Shown here one piece after another: positions 27,903-39,769 of a stretch of 64,000 nt of DNA. Source of the stretch: Thamnaconus septentrionalis. Taxonomy: Eukaryota > Chordata > Actinopteri > Tetraodontiformes > Monacanthidae. Every line of letters starts with the position of its first letter. Position 1 is the stretch's first letter. A program made the position numbers and the translations under genes. The stretch covers positions 15,613,001-15,677,000 of the forward strand of contig CM020513.1 in NCBI GenBank assembly GCA_009823395.1, in the 5' to 3' direction. The notes under the pieces were generated by a model. That model saw nothing but the letters and a program-made list of their open reading frames with translations. It searched no databases and was not told the origin of the DNA.

Positions 27903-29495
27903 ATGACCCTGCAACCATTAACTCCAGTCAACTGTGGAAGTCTTCTACAACCCGGCTGTTCTCTCCTGCAGCTGGATGGGGAGCTTCTCCTCTTTGGCCA
28001 GAAAGGTTGGCCCAAACGCTCATGCCCTACTGGTATATTTGGGATTCGGTTCAAAAACGATGAACTTAAGTTGAAGCCCATCTCCTTCTCCAATGATTCT
28101 TGCTACCTTCCTCCATTACGCTGTCCGGCTGTTTGCCGCCTTGACCCCTACGACGGCCTTCCAGAGAGTTATCTCATCCACGGAGGCCGTACCCCAAATA
28201 ACGAGATCTCAACCAGCCTCTATCATCTGACCATGGACAGCCGTGGGTGTAATCGTAAACTGACCTTGTCCTGCAAAGAGAAAGAGTTAGTGGGAGAGGT
28301 ACCAGAGGCTAGGTATGGTCACACAATAAGCATGGTTCAAAGCCATGGGAAAACAGCATGTGTACTGTTTGGAGGTAGAACCTATACGCCTTCAGAGGAG
28401 CGGACCACGGAAACGTGGAACAGTGTTATTGACTGTCCTCCTCAGGTCTTTCTGTTTGACTTGGAGTTTGGTTGCTTCTCTGCTCACACTTTGCCTGAGC
28501 TCACTGAAGGTCAGTCCTTCCATGTGACCCTTGCCAGAGAGAACTGTGTCTACATCCTCGGAGGTCACTCACTCAACTCTGACTCCCGCCCACCTAGACT
28601 CTTCTGCCTTCACGTTGAACTCCTGCAGGGAAGACCCTTGCTTTCTTGCGAGACCCTCGATGCTGGCATGTCAATTTCTAGCGCCATAGTCACACGTACA
28701 GGTCCCGCACACAAATACATCATCTTAGGAGGGTATCAGTCAGATTCTCAGAAGAGAATGGAGTGCAGCACTGTGGTTCTGGATGAGAAAGGCATCCACT
28801 GTGAGCCACTGGAACCACCAAAGTGGATTCCGGATATTGTCCACAGTCGCACTTGGTTTGGCGGTAGTGCTGGTGAGGGGAGTGTCCTGCTGGGTGTACC
28901 CACTGAGGGAAGGCCATCCCAACAAGACACCCACTATTTCTACCGTGTGAGCTTCCAGGAAGAAGGCAAAGAGGAGGAAGGGTTCCAGGGGTGCAGCCAG
29001 GAGTCAACAGATTATGACTCAACTCCTCTTGAAGACTCGGAGGAACTGTACTTTGGCCGAGAGCCGCATGAGCTAGAAGATTGCAGTGATGGAGAAGAGG
29101 ATACCTACAACGAGGATGATGAGGAAGATGAATCACAAACGAGCTACTGGATCAAATGCTGCCTGGGATGCCAAGTGGATCCCAACACATGGCAGCCATA
29201 CTATTCCACTGAGCTCTACCGACCAGCCATGATCTTCTGCTCCAGAGGGGAGGAGGGTCACTGGGTACATGCCCAGTGCATGGAGCTCTCTGAGACCCTG
29301 CTGCTAAGGCTGTCACAGGGTAGTAAGAAATATTTCTGTCAGGACCACGGAGGCCTGCCCTACCAGGAGATGACCCCACCTAGAAAAGTCTTGCCATTGA
29401 AGCGCATTTCCCTGAAAGTTAAAGAAAGGAAAACTCCCCCAACAATCAAGATGTCTCCAGCCAAAAAGAGTTTTTTCCGCCGACTTTTTGATTAA
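27903..29495 (+). CDS. rag2: V(D)J recombination-activating protein 2
   Basis: RAG2 is the essential accessory subunit of the V(D)J recombinase. In nuclei of developing lymphocytes it holds RAG1 on recombination signals and recruits it to active chromatin. The 530-aa protein is encoded by one uninterrupted exon. Residues 1 to about 350 form the six-bladed kelch-like propeller with repeated GG turns (for example ILGG and IILGG). Residues 353-412 are an acidic hinge rich in Asp and Glu. The PHD finger lies at about 416-485 and keeps the H3K4me3-binding Tyr415, Met443 and Trp454. Thr491-Pro matches the CDK phosphorylation site that limits mammalian RAG2 to G1. I chose the ATG at 27,903, which follows a splice acceptor at 27,887-27,888. 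Open frame before this point is intron-side sequence without an ATG. Length is normal for fish and the gene looks fully intact. It is convergent with rag1. Confidence 0.98.
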   Translation: MTLQPLTPVNCGSLLQPGCSLLQLDGELLLFGQKGWPKRSCPTGIFGIRFKNDELKLKPISFSNDSCYLPPLRCPAVCRLDPYDGLPESYLIHGGRTPNNEISTSLYHLTMDSRGCNRKLTLSCKEKELVGEVPEARYGHTISMVQSHGKTACVLFGGRTYTPSEERTTETWNSVIDCPPQVFLFDLEFGCFSAHTLPELTEGQSFHVTLARENCVYILGGHSLNSDSRPPRLFCLHVELLQGRPLLSCETLDAGMSISSAIVTRTGPAHKYIILGGYQSDSQKRMECSTVVLDEKGIHCEPLEPPKWIPDIVHSRTWFGGSAGEGSVLLGVPTEGRPSQQDTHYFYRVSFQEEGKEEEGFQGCSQESTDYDSTPLEDSEELYFGREPHELEDCSDGEEDTYNEDDEEDESQTSYWIKCCLGCQVDPNTWQPYYSTELYRPAMIFCSRGEEGHWVHAQCMELSETLLLRLSQGSKKYFCQDHGGLPYQEMTPPRKVLPLKRISLKVKERKTPPTIKMSPAKKSFFRRLFD

Positions 29496-29550
29496 ATGAA
29501 GTTTTATATTACGATACATGTGTGATTTAATCTGTTTTGCATGCACCCTA

Positions 29551-29556
29551 AATAAA
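29551..29556 (+). terminator. rag2 polyadenylation signal
   Basis: A canonical AATAAA lies 55 nt after the rag2 stop codon, implying a very short 3' UTR. Other signals farther downstream may also be used. Confidence 0.7.
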
Positions 29557-31976
29557 ATATTGATATCAAATACTGCATCAAGGCTTCATTTTTTTTTCTT
29601 CTGTCCCCTCAGGCCATTTTACTACATTTGTTTTACACACTCAAGGATAAATATTTATTAGATTGATGAAAATAGATAGCGCCTTACCCCAAGGACATCC
29701 TTACGTGCACACGGCAGATGCATTGTTTTGAACAACTGCTACATGTACATACATATACATAGATATCTAGATATAAAATAATGATTTTCTAAGGAACACT
29801 GTCACTGAAATTCAATGCATATTGATGAGATGCAATGCTGTTAACTTAATATGCAGAAAGCATTGAACCAACATTAAGTCAGATGTTTTTGTTATTATTT
29901 TTTTTGTCACCATAATTTAATTCATTATATTATTATTATTGTTCATCTGGAAATCTAAAATGCATGGGTACCATGACACGGTCCCTTTAAACTGTGATTT
30001 TTTTGGTTAGTTTTGGTTTTTTTGGGTAAGATTAAAGTTACAAGAACACATTATTGTTCTTTCAACGGCCTTGTTCTTCTCAAATTGTTCTGAGTAATAG
30101 ATAGATAGATAGATGTCAATAACCTTTCCTCAAGAAAGAGTGGCATAAATTTTACATTCTTTTTGCTCAGACCTACAGTGAAAAAGAATGTTGTGATTAT
30201 ACCTTGACAGTTTGGGCGAGCAGCCCTCGCCTTCTTCAGAAGCCTCTCACTGACAGCGTGACTGCTCAACCGTGGCATATGTCCAAAAAGGGAGACAACG
30301 CGGAGACTTTCTCCAGGGACAAAGGGACTCTTTGATGCTTTTGTGAAATTTATTTGAGGAGGATTTAATATTGATGATGTGAACCTCACTGAATTGCAAG
30401 AATAAGAGAAATGAAAATACTTGTGCAGCACAGGACTGTACCGTACTGAACTTCCATGTCTCAGAAGATGTTTGTTTGTTACTATACTTTTTTATTTTAC
30501 TATGTTATTTTTAAAATTTCATTTCACATTAGATTTTGATATTTTGTTCAGGCATTTGTTACATTAAGTTTTAAAGTATAGCAAAATTAGTAATTTTTGC
30601 ATTGTATGTTAAAAAGAATATTTTCACATGTGCATGAAATGGTTAATAAGCATATAAGAGGGGAGACAAATTCATGGTGACATTTTTATTATTTTCAAAA
30701 AGAAACAAGAAAACCAAATACAAACTTTACAAAATTCATTATAAAAATGTGTCCTAACAATTGTATCCAGGCTATTTCATACTGATCTGTATAGTGTTTG
30801 TAAACCCCAGGAATTTAAACAACAATTAACTGTACTATATTGTAGAGATAAACGAATCACTGACACTGACTGTCTTCAGCAACCACAGTGAACAGTTAAT
30901 ATCATGATATTTAGTGTGATATGGAGAGAGAGAGAGGAAAACAGGAAACACAATGTGTATGGCGGAAAAGACAAATTCAGAGAGTCAATTATCACTCATT
31001 ACTCCTGAAATGTATTTCATTATTGCAAAACTCCAAATATATGAAAAAACAGCACTAAAACATGATGCCATTGCAGTTCAGTAAATATCTAACAGTTGTC
31101 AAATAGTTAAGCCCCTGGCAGTAAAATAAAATCAAATATTCAATCAAATAAGAAAAACAAATTTGCCTGTCACAACTCAAAATTGTGAGGGCAGAAACAG
31201 AAAATAGAATCAATCAATCAAACAAATAAAGTTGCCAACAAATCAGTTTACAGGTCGTTCAAGCTCCAGCTCATCCTTCTCCTCTGTCATCTCTGGCGAA
31301 GAGGAAATGCCAACAGAGAAAAAGAGTCAGGTTATATACAGAAGTTAAGAAAAATGTCTGCCGCTGCCTCAGAGTCCATCGGGTATTAGGCTTCGTAATG
31401 GACCCCACTGCATTCTTTTTTTATATATGTATCAACGGCTTTATTTTATGTGAGGAATTCCAATAAGTATCATCTATTCTCTTCTGTGCAAAAATAAGAG
31501 ATAAAAATTGGTTCAAAGTGACCTGGCATCTATTCTGCCCCTTGGGGATCCCAAGATAAAGCACTAAAGTAATCTTTTTCAGAAGGCACTCATGAAACAA
31601 AGAACATTTGGGTCTTGGTGATTGCATTTTGCTCCAGCTCAAATGATATATTAATACACTGGCCAAAAATGTGGTCTTTTTAACACAATTTCCCCCCCAT
31701 GACTTACAGCACTTTCATCTGTGGCCATAAATATCACCGCTATATATTCATAAATATGTCATATCCTTGCAATACAATAAACTGCTCCATATTTCAAGAC
31801 AGTAAAGATTTTTTTTTTTTTTTTTTTTAAATAAGGACCTATATTGCTGAGAGCAAGAGACAAGGAAAGTGTGTGTTACTCGGTCTCTTGAATAACTAAC
31901 TAACTAACAGAGCAAACAATGGTTTAATAATGACACAATTTTGGAAGGTTAGTTTAATGTGTATGATACTGGTTAG
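29557..31976. other. AT-rich spacer between rag2 and rag1 3' ends
   Basis: The convergent genes are separated by about 2.5 kb, close to the compact arrangement typical of fish. The spacer holds a short (GATA)n run at 30,098-30,115, a T run at 31,809-31,828, TTTATT words that could act as polyadenylation signals for minus-strand transcripts (for example near 30,685), and the exon-like segment at 31,243-31,292. Confidence 0.6.
31243..31292 (-). other. Possible terminal coding exon of unknown minus-strand transcript
   Basis: Read on minus, a pyrimidine-rich tract ending in CGCCAG is followed by an open frame reading (x)MTEEKDELELERPVN and a TGA stop. The acidic tail looks protein-like and the acceptor is good. 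A candidate AATAAA lies about 560 nt downstream, near 30,685. I found no upstream exon to pair with it. It could be an alternative 3' exon of rag1, an exon of another gene, or chance. Confidence 0.3.
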
Positions 31977-31982
31977 TTTATT
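31977..31982 (-). terminator. Candidate rag1 polyadenylation signal
   Basis: Plus-strand TTTATT gives AATAAA on the rag1 strand, 113 nt past the rag1 stop. Confidence 0.55.
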
Positions 31983-32094
31983 TCATTAAAGTGTTTCGTA
32001 AAATCCAATCACAATTTTAAAAAAAAAATGTTACACTGTACGAAGTTCCACCGGTGGTTTTTTAAGACATACTTTCATTTGCAAAAGTGTATTT

Positions 32095-35000
32095 TTACAG
32101 ACTAGACAAGTCTAAACTAGAGGATAACTCATCCTCCAGAGACATGTCTGCATCATCTTGACACTCCACGGGGTCAATGCTAGCTTGCAGCGCTGTGGCC
32201 GAGTCCTTGTGAGCCTCCATAAACTTCTGCAAGTACTTGGACGTGTAGAGCCAGTGATGCTTCAACACATCCTCCAGCTCAAAGGCCTTTGACTGACGTG
32301 CGTTCATCTTCCGGAATCGCCTGAAAAGTTTATTTGCTGACTCATTCCCCTCGCTGGCCCAGGCCCCTATCGATCCATCTCTCTCGATGATTTCGGGCAC
32401 GTGCGCCAGGGTCTTGTGCAGGTAATTGGTTATCTTCCCATTGTACCTGTATTTGAAGGTGGAGGAGAGGAGGTCGGCAAAGCGCTGAGAGTTGAAGCTG
32501 TAGCGGCACAGCTGGTCAGGGCACTCCTTGGCTGGGCAGGTTGCCCGCCACACAGGCTTCATCTGGATATAGAGCCTCATCAGCTCCCTCAGGACCTCCC
32601 TCCTCTCCTCCGAGGGCACCAGCTCACACACCACCTCCACAGTCTCCAGGGTCATTAGCCGGCGGGCATAGTTCCCATTCATCCTCATCACTGGTTTGAG
32701 CTTCATCTTCTTCCTCAGCTGTTTATCCAGGGCTGCCCTCCAGCTGCGCCGTTCTTCCCGGCTGGGGTTGACCTTTTTGTACATCTCACCGATCTCATCT
32801 TGGAAGATTTTGTAAAACTCAGTGGCGTTGCCTATGTCACAGTGCAGGGCATCAAGCGTGGGATGCGTTTCCATGAAGGGCTTGGCGGAGACCCCTTTGA
32901 CCCGTTCTCGCAGCTCATCCGCAGACTCGGAGAAAGGGTTGCTTCGCCATGTCTCGTAACGCTCCAGGTTCTCGTCGTGACTGCGGGTGATGGAATGCAG
33001 CACCATGTTCTGAGAGGCCTCCAGGCGACTGGAATCGCAAAGCGTGCAAATGTAGGTGGAGCCAGAGGCCTCGAGACCCTCCATCTCCCGCACCATCTTC
33101 TCATCGTAACCCGTGCCTCTGAAGTGAAAGCGGAAGGAGCGCGGGAGCCCACCGATGGACAGGATGAGACGGCTCTCTTTCATTGCTTGGCGCTCTGCAA
33201 TGACGGGCCTCAGGATGGCCGTTAGCGTCTCATGGTCGGACTCATCGACAGACATCAGGCAAAGGGGCTTACAGGACAGCTCCGAGTTTGGCTTTGGTTC
33301 TGTGTAGATGGTAACTTTTCCCTCTTTCCCTTCTGGCAGAATGGAGACAGACATGACAGTGAAAGAGAAGCGCACAACCTTCTCTGGAACAAGCGGTCCT
33401 CCACCGTGCTTCTCGCTGACATCCCCCATGCCGTCACAGGACTCTTTGATCATGACACTGAAGCCTGACGTGGAGGCACTGTCATCCATCTCGTTCTCTC
33501 TCAGTCCGTCCATGATGTCTTCCTCCAGGTCCTTTAAAGCCGACACCAGCGCCACGTCATACCGAAAGCGCCGAGTGATGGTGTCAGCAGGCGAGTCATC
33601 CACGGTGGAAGAGCATCCAGCCAGTCCATTGATAATCCCCACACTGCAAGATGGGGACACATTCTTGAGAGCTGGCTGCCATTCAAACTGGTGAAAGCCA
33701 GGGAGGAGCTCCTTCTCCACTGAACGCAGCGTATGTAAGGGCTGAAAAATCTGTCGTCCGCTGGTTGCTTTGACCGTGCGGTACATTTTATGGTACTGGC
33801 TACAGCTTAGGAAAGTGTTGACACGAATGGCCAAGCACACAGCAGGGTGCAATCCAGAGCCTCTGCCTGCAGAGGGGAAAAGAAAGTGGAAAAAGGGGGT
33901 TCCATTAAAAAGTCGGAGAAAAGTATAGCAGGAAAAAGGGATTTAGACATGACGGGAATTATTTAACACCACAGTGTGGAAGCCTATTTCTGGTGCTTTG
34001 AAAAGAGCTGCAGTGCCTAAAGTTTCCTCATTTAAAATCCTGCTTTTGGAAGCATCGACACCACGAGAGAGAGAAGATCTCAAATTTAACACCCCAATGT
34101 GAATGTGTCATTGTCAAAAGGTCCACAAGTCTGTGATTGCAAAAAACAATATTTCCTAATTTCCAAATGTTAAAAGGGGACAGAGGGTACATCAGCGACG
34201 GCGGTAAAAAGTGATGTATTGGCTCCAGATGAAAACAGACACCAGCTGGCTTCAACTACCCACAGAGGACAATGGTGCTGTCTGCGTAATTTGCAAATAC
34301 AAGAAGGCGCTGATGTTTTTTTGGTTCTAACAGCCCCCTCACAAGAGTTGTTATTGTGCATTAAAGGGAGTGTGAGACAGAGGGGCTGACAGTCTGTTAG
34401 TGAAGTGGCTGAGTGTGTGCTGGTTCGATAAACAGAGATGGATGATAACGAAAAGCTTTTCAATCAAAATCACAGAAAAATTTCTCTCCTCCTTCTCAAT
34501 AGTGAACTTTTCAACCCAGAGTTATTTATTATCTTCCTCAGCGCTAAGTGGAAATATTAATGAGCAAACCCTATCAGAATTTTCATATTTTTGTGTCACT
34601 ATCGCTGAGTGTTTGAACAAGACCCTAATAATAGCTCCTTACCTCGTATAATGGCCTCCAGCTCATCTGCCTGGCGGTGCTCATTCCCGGATCTCAGCGC
34701 AAGGAGAAAAAGAGTCACGCACACTGACTTCACGTCACCACCTTCCTCTTTATCTGCAAACTCCTTGACCTGATTCTTCAGATCCCTCAGCCGGTGTTTT
34801 TGGGCACGACGGGTGAGCGACAGTAAGTGCTGGCGGGGCCTCCCGCCCTTGTTGGCGAGCAGGTAGTTGTCAGCATCTGACGGCTTCCAGTTTTCACTGT
34901 ATTCACCCAGCTCGTGACTCAGACAGTGAGCCTTTAATGAGTCAAGCCTCACCTGCTTGCCACAGCCGGCAGCGGGGCAGAGTAGTGGCACGGATTGCAG

Positions 35001-36175
35001 GGCTGATAGGAAGGCTTTGGGGGGCACAGTGAGATCAGAGGGGGAGAAAGGCGAGTTGCAAGTCGGGCAGTGAGGTCCCAAGACATTGCCGTATGTTTGG
35101 ATGCAGCTGCGGCACGACAGGTGTCGACACGGAAGTTGGACAGGATCGCAGAGCAAGTGGTCGCACGCCACACATGTGAGGCAAATGAGAAAGTCCACGG
35201 GGAGCTTCTCTGAAATCATATCGGTGTTTAGGTGGTCTTTGTTGCACTGGGTAATGCTCCTTACCCGCTGCTCTCTCTGGATTCTAGCTTTCTTCTTGAT
35301 CACACAGTGTCTCAGGGCCCTTCTGTCCCCCACGGCGATGCTCTCCCCATGGTCCCACCTGCCTCTCTTTGCCAGGCTCTGGGCTCGGGGTATCGTCTTG
35401 CGCCGTTTCCGCCCCGTACGTTGATACGACGCTTTCCTCGGGGAGCAAAGTTGGCAGACGGAGGAGTGGGGTTTCCAGTCGGCCACTCTTGTTCTCGTGA
35501 GGCTGCAGACACCTCCACCTCGCATGGCGGTCATCCAGCAGCGGTGGCAGAAGAGAAGAGGATGGACAGACTCTGTGTCCTCCGTCACATTGACTTTGAA
35601 GACTTTGTGGAGGACCTCTGGCCAGCTCGTCAGCTTGCAGCCCATTTTACGCAAGGCACCTCTACTTGCCACATCCAGATCCCCGTGAACATCGTGCGCT
35701 GGTCCTTTCACTTTGTTAAGCATTGTTCCACAAAGACGGCACAGGTACCTTTACAGAGAAATAAAAGAAAACATTAAAATTTCAATTTAGGGCATACAGT
35801 AAAATTATGTGCATAATAACATAGAGGATCATTTGATCACCTGAGGTGGTTCATATGAGTTTCCATTTCCTGTAGTTTGATATCAACCCTCTGGCCTGGG
35901 CCTTCAATATTCTCTCTGCTTTTACCACCAAGACATAATTTCATAATGCTCCCAGGAGTCACAGCATTTTCTAGGTCTTTTTTTGGAGGTGCAGAAGATG
36001 AGATCCCTAACAAGGCTCCCTTCTCAGCCTCAGTCTCGCTGGGCAGAGGTGCCTTTTCCATGGACCTCACCCTAAACAGTTTAAACTTCCACTGAGAACA
36101 CTCGGAGTGGGGATGGTGGAGCTCAGCCGGCATGGATGATCTGGGGTCATCTGTGTCCAGGTCCTCTTTCGCCAT
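32095..36175 (-). CDS. rag1: V(D)J recombination-activating protein 1, three coding exons
   Basis: RAG1 is the DNA-cutting subunit of the V(D)J recombinase. It recognises signal heptamer and nonamer and makes hairpin-forming breaks. Coding exons are 36,175-35,841, 35,748-34,643 and 33,866-32,095. The junctions keep frame (AG|G Arg112, then G|GC Gly481) and total 1,070 aa. Introns are 92 nt and 776 nt. Residues 112-118 give HLRYLCRLC. A RING-type zinc finger lies at about 301-342 and the nonamer-binding region starts at GGRPRQHLL (about 413). The RNase-H-like core has the catalytic triad Asp625, Asp735 (GTGYD) and Glu989 (GNES), matching mouse D600, D708 and E962. Zinc ligands Cys754, Cys757, His964 and His969 are present. 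There are no stops or frameshifts. The C-terminal tail after the last zinc and catalytic block ends LDLSSL. Introns inside the coding region are a teleost trait. Confidence 0.97.
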
Positions 36176-36196
36176 AATGATTCTTACACCTTACAG

Positions 36197-37198
36197 TCTG
36201 GAAAGGTGCAGAGATGAGAGGAGAGGAAAGGAGAAGGGAATAATGAGGAAAAAATATGAAAATATTTCAGCCATCATGAAAGGGATAGTAATGGATTCAA
36301 AGAATGGATTGAAGGCTCAAATCCGCAGATATGTCAGAGCCTCTCTGGGCCAAATGTATATGACAAAGTCGAACAGCTTTGGTTGGTTTTGGGAGAATTT
36401 ATACAAGTACTCTGAAAGCTCACTGAAAGCAGAGTTGTGAGCTCTGACCACAGGGCTCTTTCATACCATAAGTGGCATTTAGATCTTGTGTAAAATGCAT
36501 GAGTCGGAGCATCAGTGGATCGATACAACACAAAAATCTTCATTTCACTCATCTCCAATCCCACGACTCAGGGGAGCCATTGGATTTTTTTCTCTTTTTT
36601 TCATTCACACAGCGAGTTGGATAAATGGGCAACCTATCCCTATAAGGCTGTCAATCATTTATATGAGTCATTTTCTTGGCTGGGGAGAGACTCAGAGCGC
36701 CGGGAGCCTCCAACTAGCATTTCAAATGCAGGAAGGGGGAAAAAAATAATCTGAGAGACGAGAGACTTATTTCATAATCCATTATATTATACTGAGTGAC
36801 CAGGAGACAAAACCGTAAACAAGAAGCCTTTAGATTGAATAATAGATATAAAGAATTCTTCCAAACGCAACATTTCTCACTTTAAGAGTCATATATCAAC
36901 AGCTGAGTGTTCTTAGCATGGGTCAGAGCAGTGATGGTGCCCTGGTAAAAAAGACCTTATCTAGATTCCAATACTAGATGAGACAATAAAGCAGTCAGTC
37001 AGTCAGTCTTACCCGAGCACACCAACCGTGTGCACACATCCCTTGGCCATCCATCTCTCAGTGCTCCCGCTACGATTTCTCCCTGGGACACTGGAATTTC
37101 TTCAAGCCTCTATCATTTCTCCCCTCTGCGACTTCTTTACATGTTGAAGTGTCTTCTGAGACAAACAGCTGGGCCTGTGTATCAGCTGGGCCCTTACC
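36197..37198 (-). other. Predicted rag1 5' UTR intron and flanking splice sites
   Basis: A strong acceptor (pyrimidine tract ending CCTTTCCAG, AG at 36,199-36,198) sits 22 nt before the rag1 ATG. An upstream donor, ACAAG|GTAAGG, lies at 37,198/37,197. Together they define a non-coding first exon and an intron of about 1.0 kb, as in other vertebrate RAG1 genes. No transcript evidence is available. Confidence 0.55.
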
Positions 37199-37412
37199 TT
37201 GTTTTTCTGTCTCAGCTGGCGTCAGTTCCCCTGGGGGTCCTCTTCGCATGGGAGCACAAGGGAAGCCCTGGAGCGAGGCCTCAGACGCTACACAGAGTGC
37301 CGTGTGTGTGAGTGAGTGTGATTCAGCCAGAAGCATCTGCTGCCGGGAGTCCAGGCCACTGGGATTGCTCCTGTCGGTGTCCCTCTGCCTTGTATTTATA
37401 CCCTTCCATTGG
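37199..37412 (-). promoter_or_regulatory. rag1: Predicted rag1 core promoter and non-coding first exon
   Basis: On minus, a TATAAATA box at 37,400-37,393 is preceded at 37,412-37,408 by CCAAT. Start would fall near 37,365-37,370, giving a first exon of about 170 nt ending at the GTAAGG donor. Mammalian RAG1 promoters depend on a CCAAT box bound by NF-Y but lack a clear TATA box. The close CCAAT-TATA pair here is therefore notable. Inferred from motifs only. Confidence 0.5.
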
Positions 37413-39711
37413 TGGGATACCAACAGTCAACCCCAGACACCTGACACAAACAGCTGATTTAAAAAAAAAAAAACTAGGCTAACGCCAAGGCACAGTTGTA
37501 AATGTGTGTGCATTTGTGTATGCAGAATCCCACAGCAGGCCACAAACATACCGTTGTTTTTTTTTTTTCACCACAACAGAGTGATACCCAGCTGGAAACA
37601 CTTCTGTGTCAACTTTATCTCCCCTCCCTCGACCGCTTCTGTCAGCTCACCTCACCCAGGTGTCCTCTGTCTGACAAAAACAATAAAGATACCTCATAAC
37701 TTGGGAAAAGAGCCTCTGGGTGCAGAGATAAAATGGAACGCAGCATGTTCCTTGTCTTGCTGTACAGATAAATAAGAATTTGTCGAAATAAAATGCAAAA
37801 CTTTGAACTTAGAAAAAAAAGTCTATTTCTTTATATGAAACAACAAGTTCTTTATCAGCAAGGCTAATGAAAATGTTCAAGAAGTGGAAGTCATAGCTTT
37901 CAAGTTCACTGATGAAGACAAATTGAATTGTTTTATTTTGGAAGGTCACATACTGTATTGTGCAAAATTCCCTTTACCAAGGGTTTCTGATATGTGTTGG
38001 TACACTATCAATGAACAAAAGTCCATTCTTTGTTTATGTACGTACTTGCTCCGCTATTCAGAACAGTGAGGTGCCTTACTGGTATACATCTCTCAGGTGA
38101 GTGAGGCTGCTCTGCTCACATCATGGATGAAAAATGCTGCTTTGAAAGTGGGTATAAATTGACTATTAGGTAATGATGCTATGAAAGTGGATCTTTAATT
38201 ACATGTATTTAAGGTGACACAGGTTAGGCTGTAAACAGTGAATTGCTGCATGAGGTTAATATGTGTTGTTCTATTTAGTTATTATTGTGCAACGCACTTT
38301 GAAAGTGCAGCATCTACAGTCATGTAGGGAAAATAATATTGTGGCTCTGTGCTGATACCTCTGGCTTGTATAAACACCAGCGCCACAATATGAGTATGTT
38401 ATTATGTTTTTTTGTTTTGTTTTGTTTTTCATGATACCACTTCTACGACTTAATCCTTTTATCTGTCAGTACCACATTAATAAAATTCTGGTACTGCACA
38501 TTTCTAAACTAGTACAAAGAACATACTGTTGTACACAGAGATCAGATAAACAAACCAGCGGGGATGTTCCTCTCGTTTGGTCTTTTTGTTCCGTGTAGCT
38601 GTCGTCGTGGTTTCTACAATTCTCTCTTTTTTTCTCAGCAATGGCACATTTCATCGACAGCCACAAACGTGCCTCTGTCACCATTCAGGCTGGGTTTTAA
38701 TTAGACAGCATTATTTGGTGTTGTGTCTCAGTGGGCATGAGGAGTGTTTGCCCAAGATTGTTCTTGCTTGTAATTATCCAGGGGATTAATCTGGTGTATT
38801 CACCACAGGAGCCTGTTGATGTTGCGTTGGACCTGCCAGTCGAGTCATTAGAAGCACAGTCAGTGGGCACCAACAAACAGTTGGGTTTCTCCCATTCTTG
38901 CAGGATGAATACAGGCAGGCGCCGCAGCTCATGGTCAAGTTTGACCTTTGACAGCGATCGTACCTGTTTCTGTGGCTGGCGCATTTTTTGTGACAGGCAT
39001 ACTTATCATGTGAACGGCAAGAGAGGAAAAAATATGCTTGTATTTCCATTCAAATCCATCAGACGCAGTTGGTTAGATATGAAGCACACAATGCATGATA
39101 CATTGCACATTCTAGAATGAGCAAATGATGGATTGCAGCAAGATGTTTCGGGCCTATTTATAGTTGATATTTAGATTTATGATCGCCAGCTAGCCACGTT
39201 TCCAAGCCAAATGACACGTCTTGCTCCATGGCAGACTGGAGCGGCGCTGCAGATGTCTGCCTGACAAACAAGCGGTGACCCCGGGAGACCCCCTCCTCTC
39301 GGCGCCTGCTAATTGACTTGTTATTGATCAACTCAAAGACAGTCTGATTTATGGGAAAGAGGACTTGTGGAGACAGCCACCTGGCATGGAGCAGAGTGTT
39401 ATGAATGCGAGGAGCAGATCCCGGGGGACCAAAGAGGCTGCGTTTTCGGAGGATATACAGGAGTTTGTGATGCACCGGTGAGCAGACACCTCACACCATG
39501 GCAGCGGGTGTTTTCTCCCCAACACGACGGATCCAAACAACATCAGCAAGCTGTGTGCAAGTGTTGTTGCAGGTGTGTGCAGACCGGGCGCTGAGCGAGA
39601 ATGTGGCAAGGGCAGTTGGAGAAAAGGGCAGCGGAGTGACAGAGCAAGACTAAAAAATAAAGCAGCTCCGCTAATCCATCTTTGAGAAAGTTCAGAATCA
39701 TTTCTTTGGGC

Positions 39712-39714
<3 letters not shown>

Positions 39715-39755
<41 letters not shown>

Positions 39756-39769
39756 GTGCGTGTGCGTGC
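39715..39769. repeat. (TG)n microsatellite, interrupted
   Basis: A TG run with several CG interruptions at its right end, so its right part is probably less mutable. Confidence 0.95.

Noticed and set aside
35232..35777. 181-codon plus-strand frame
   Set aside because: It lies antisense to rag1 coding exon 2, whose minus-strand reading is unmistakable.
38731..39120. 129-codon frame on plus with a hydrophobic, signal-like start
   Set aside because: No splice context, no family resemblance, and an unremarkable length for chance in 64 kb.
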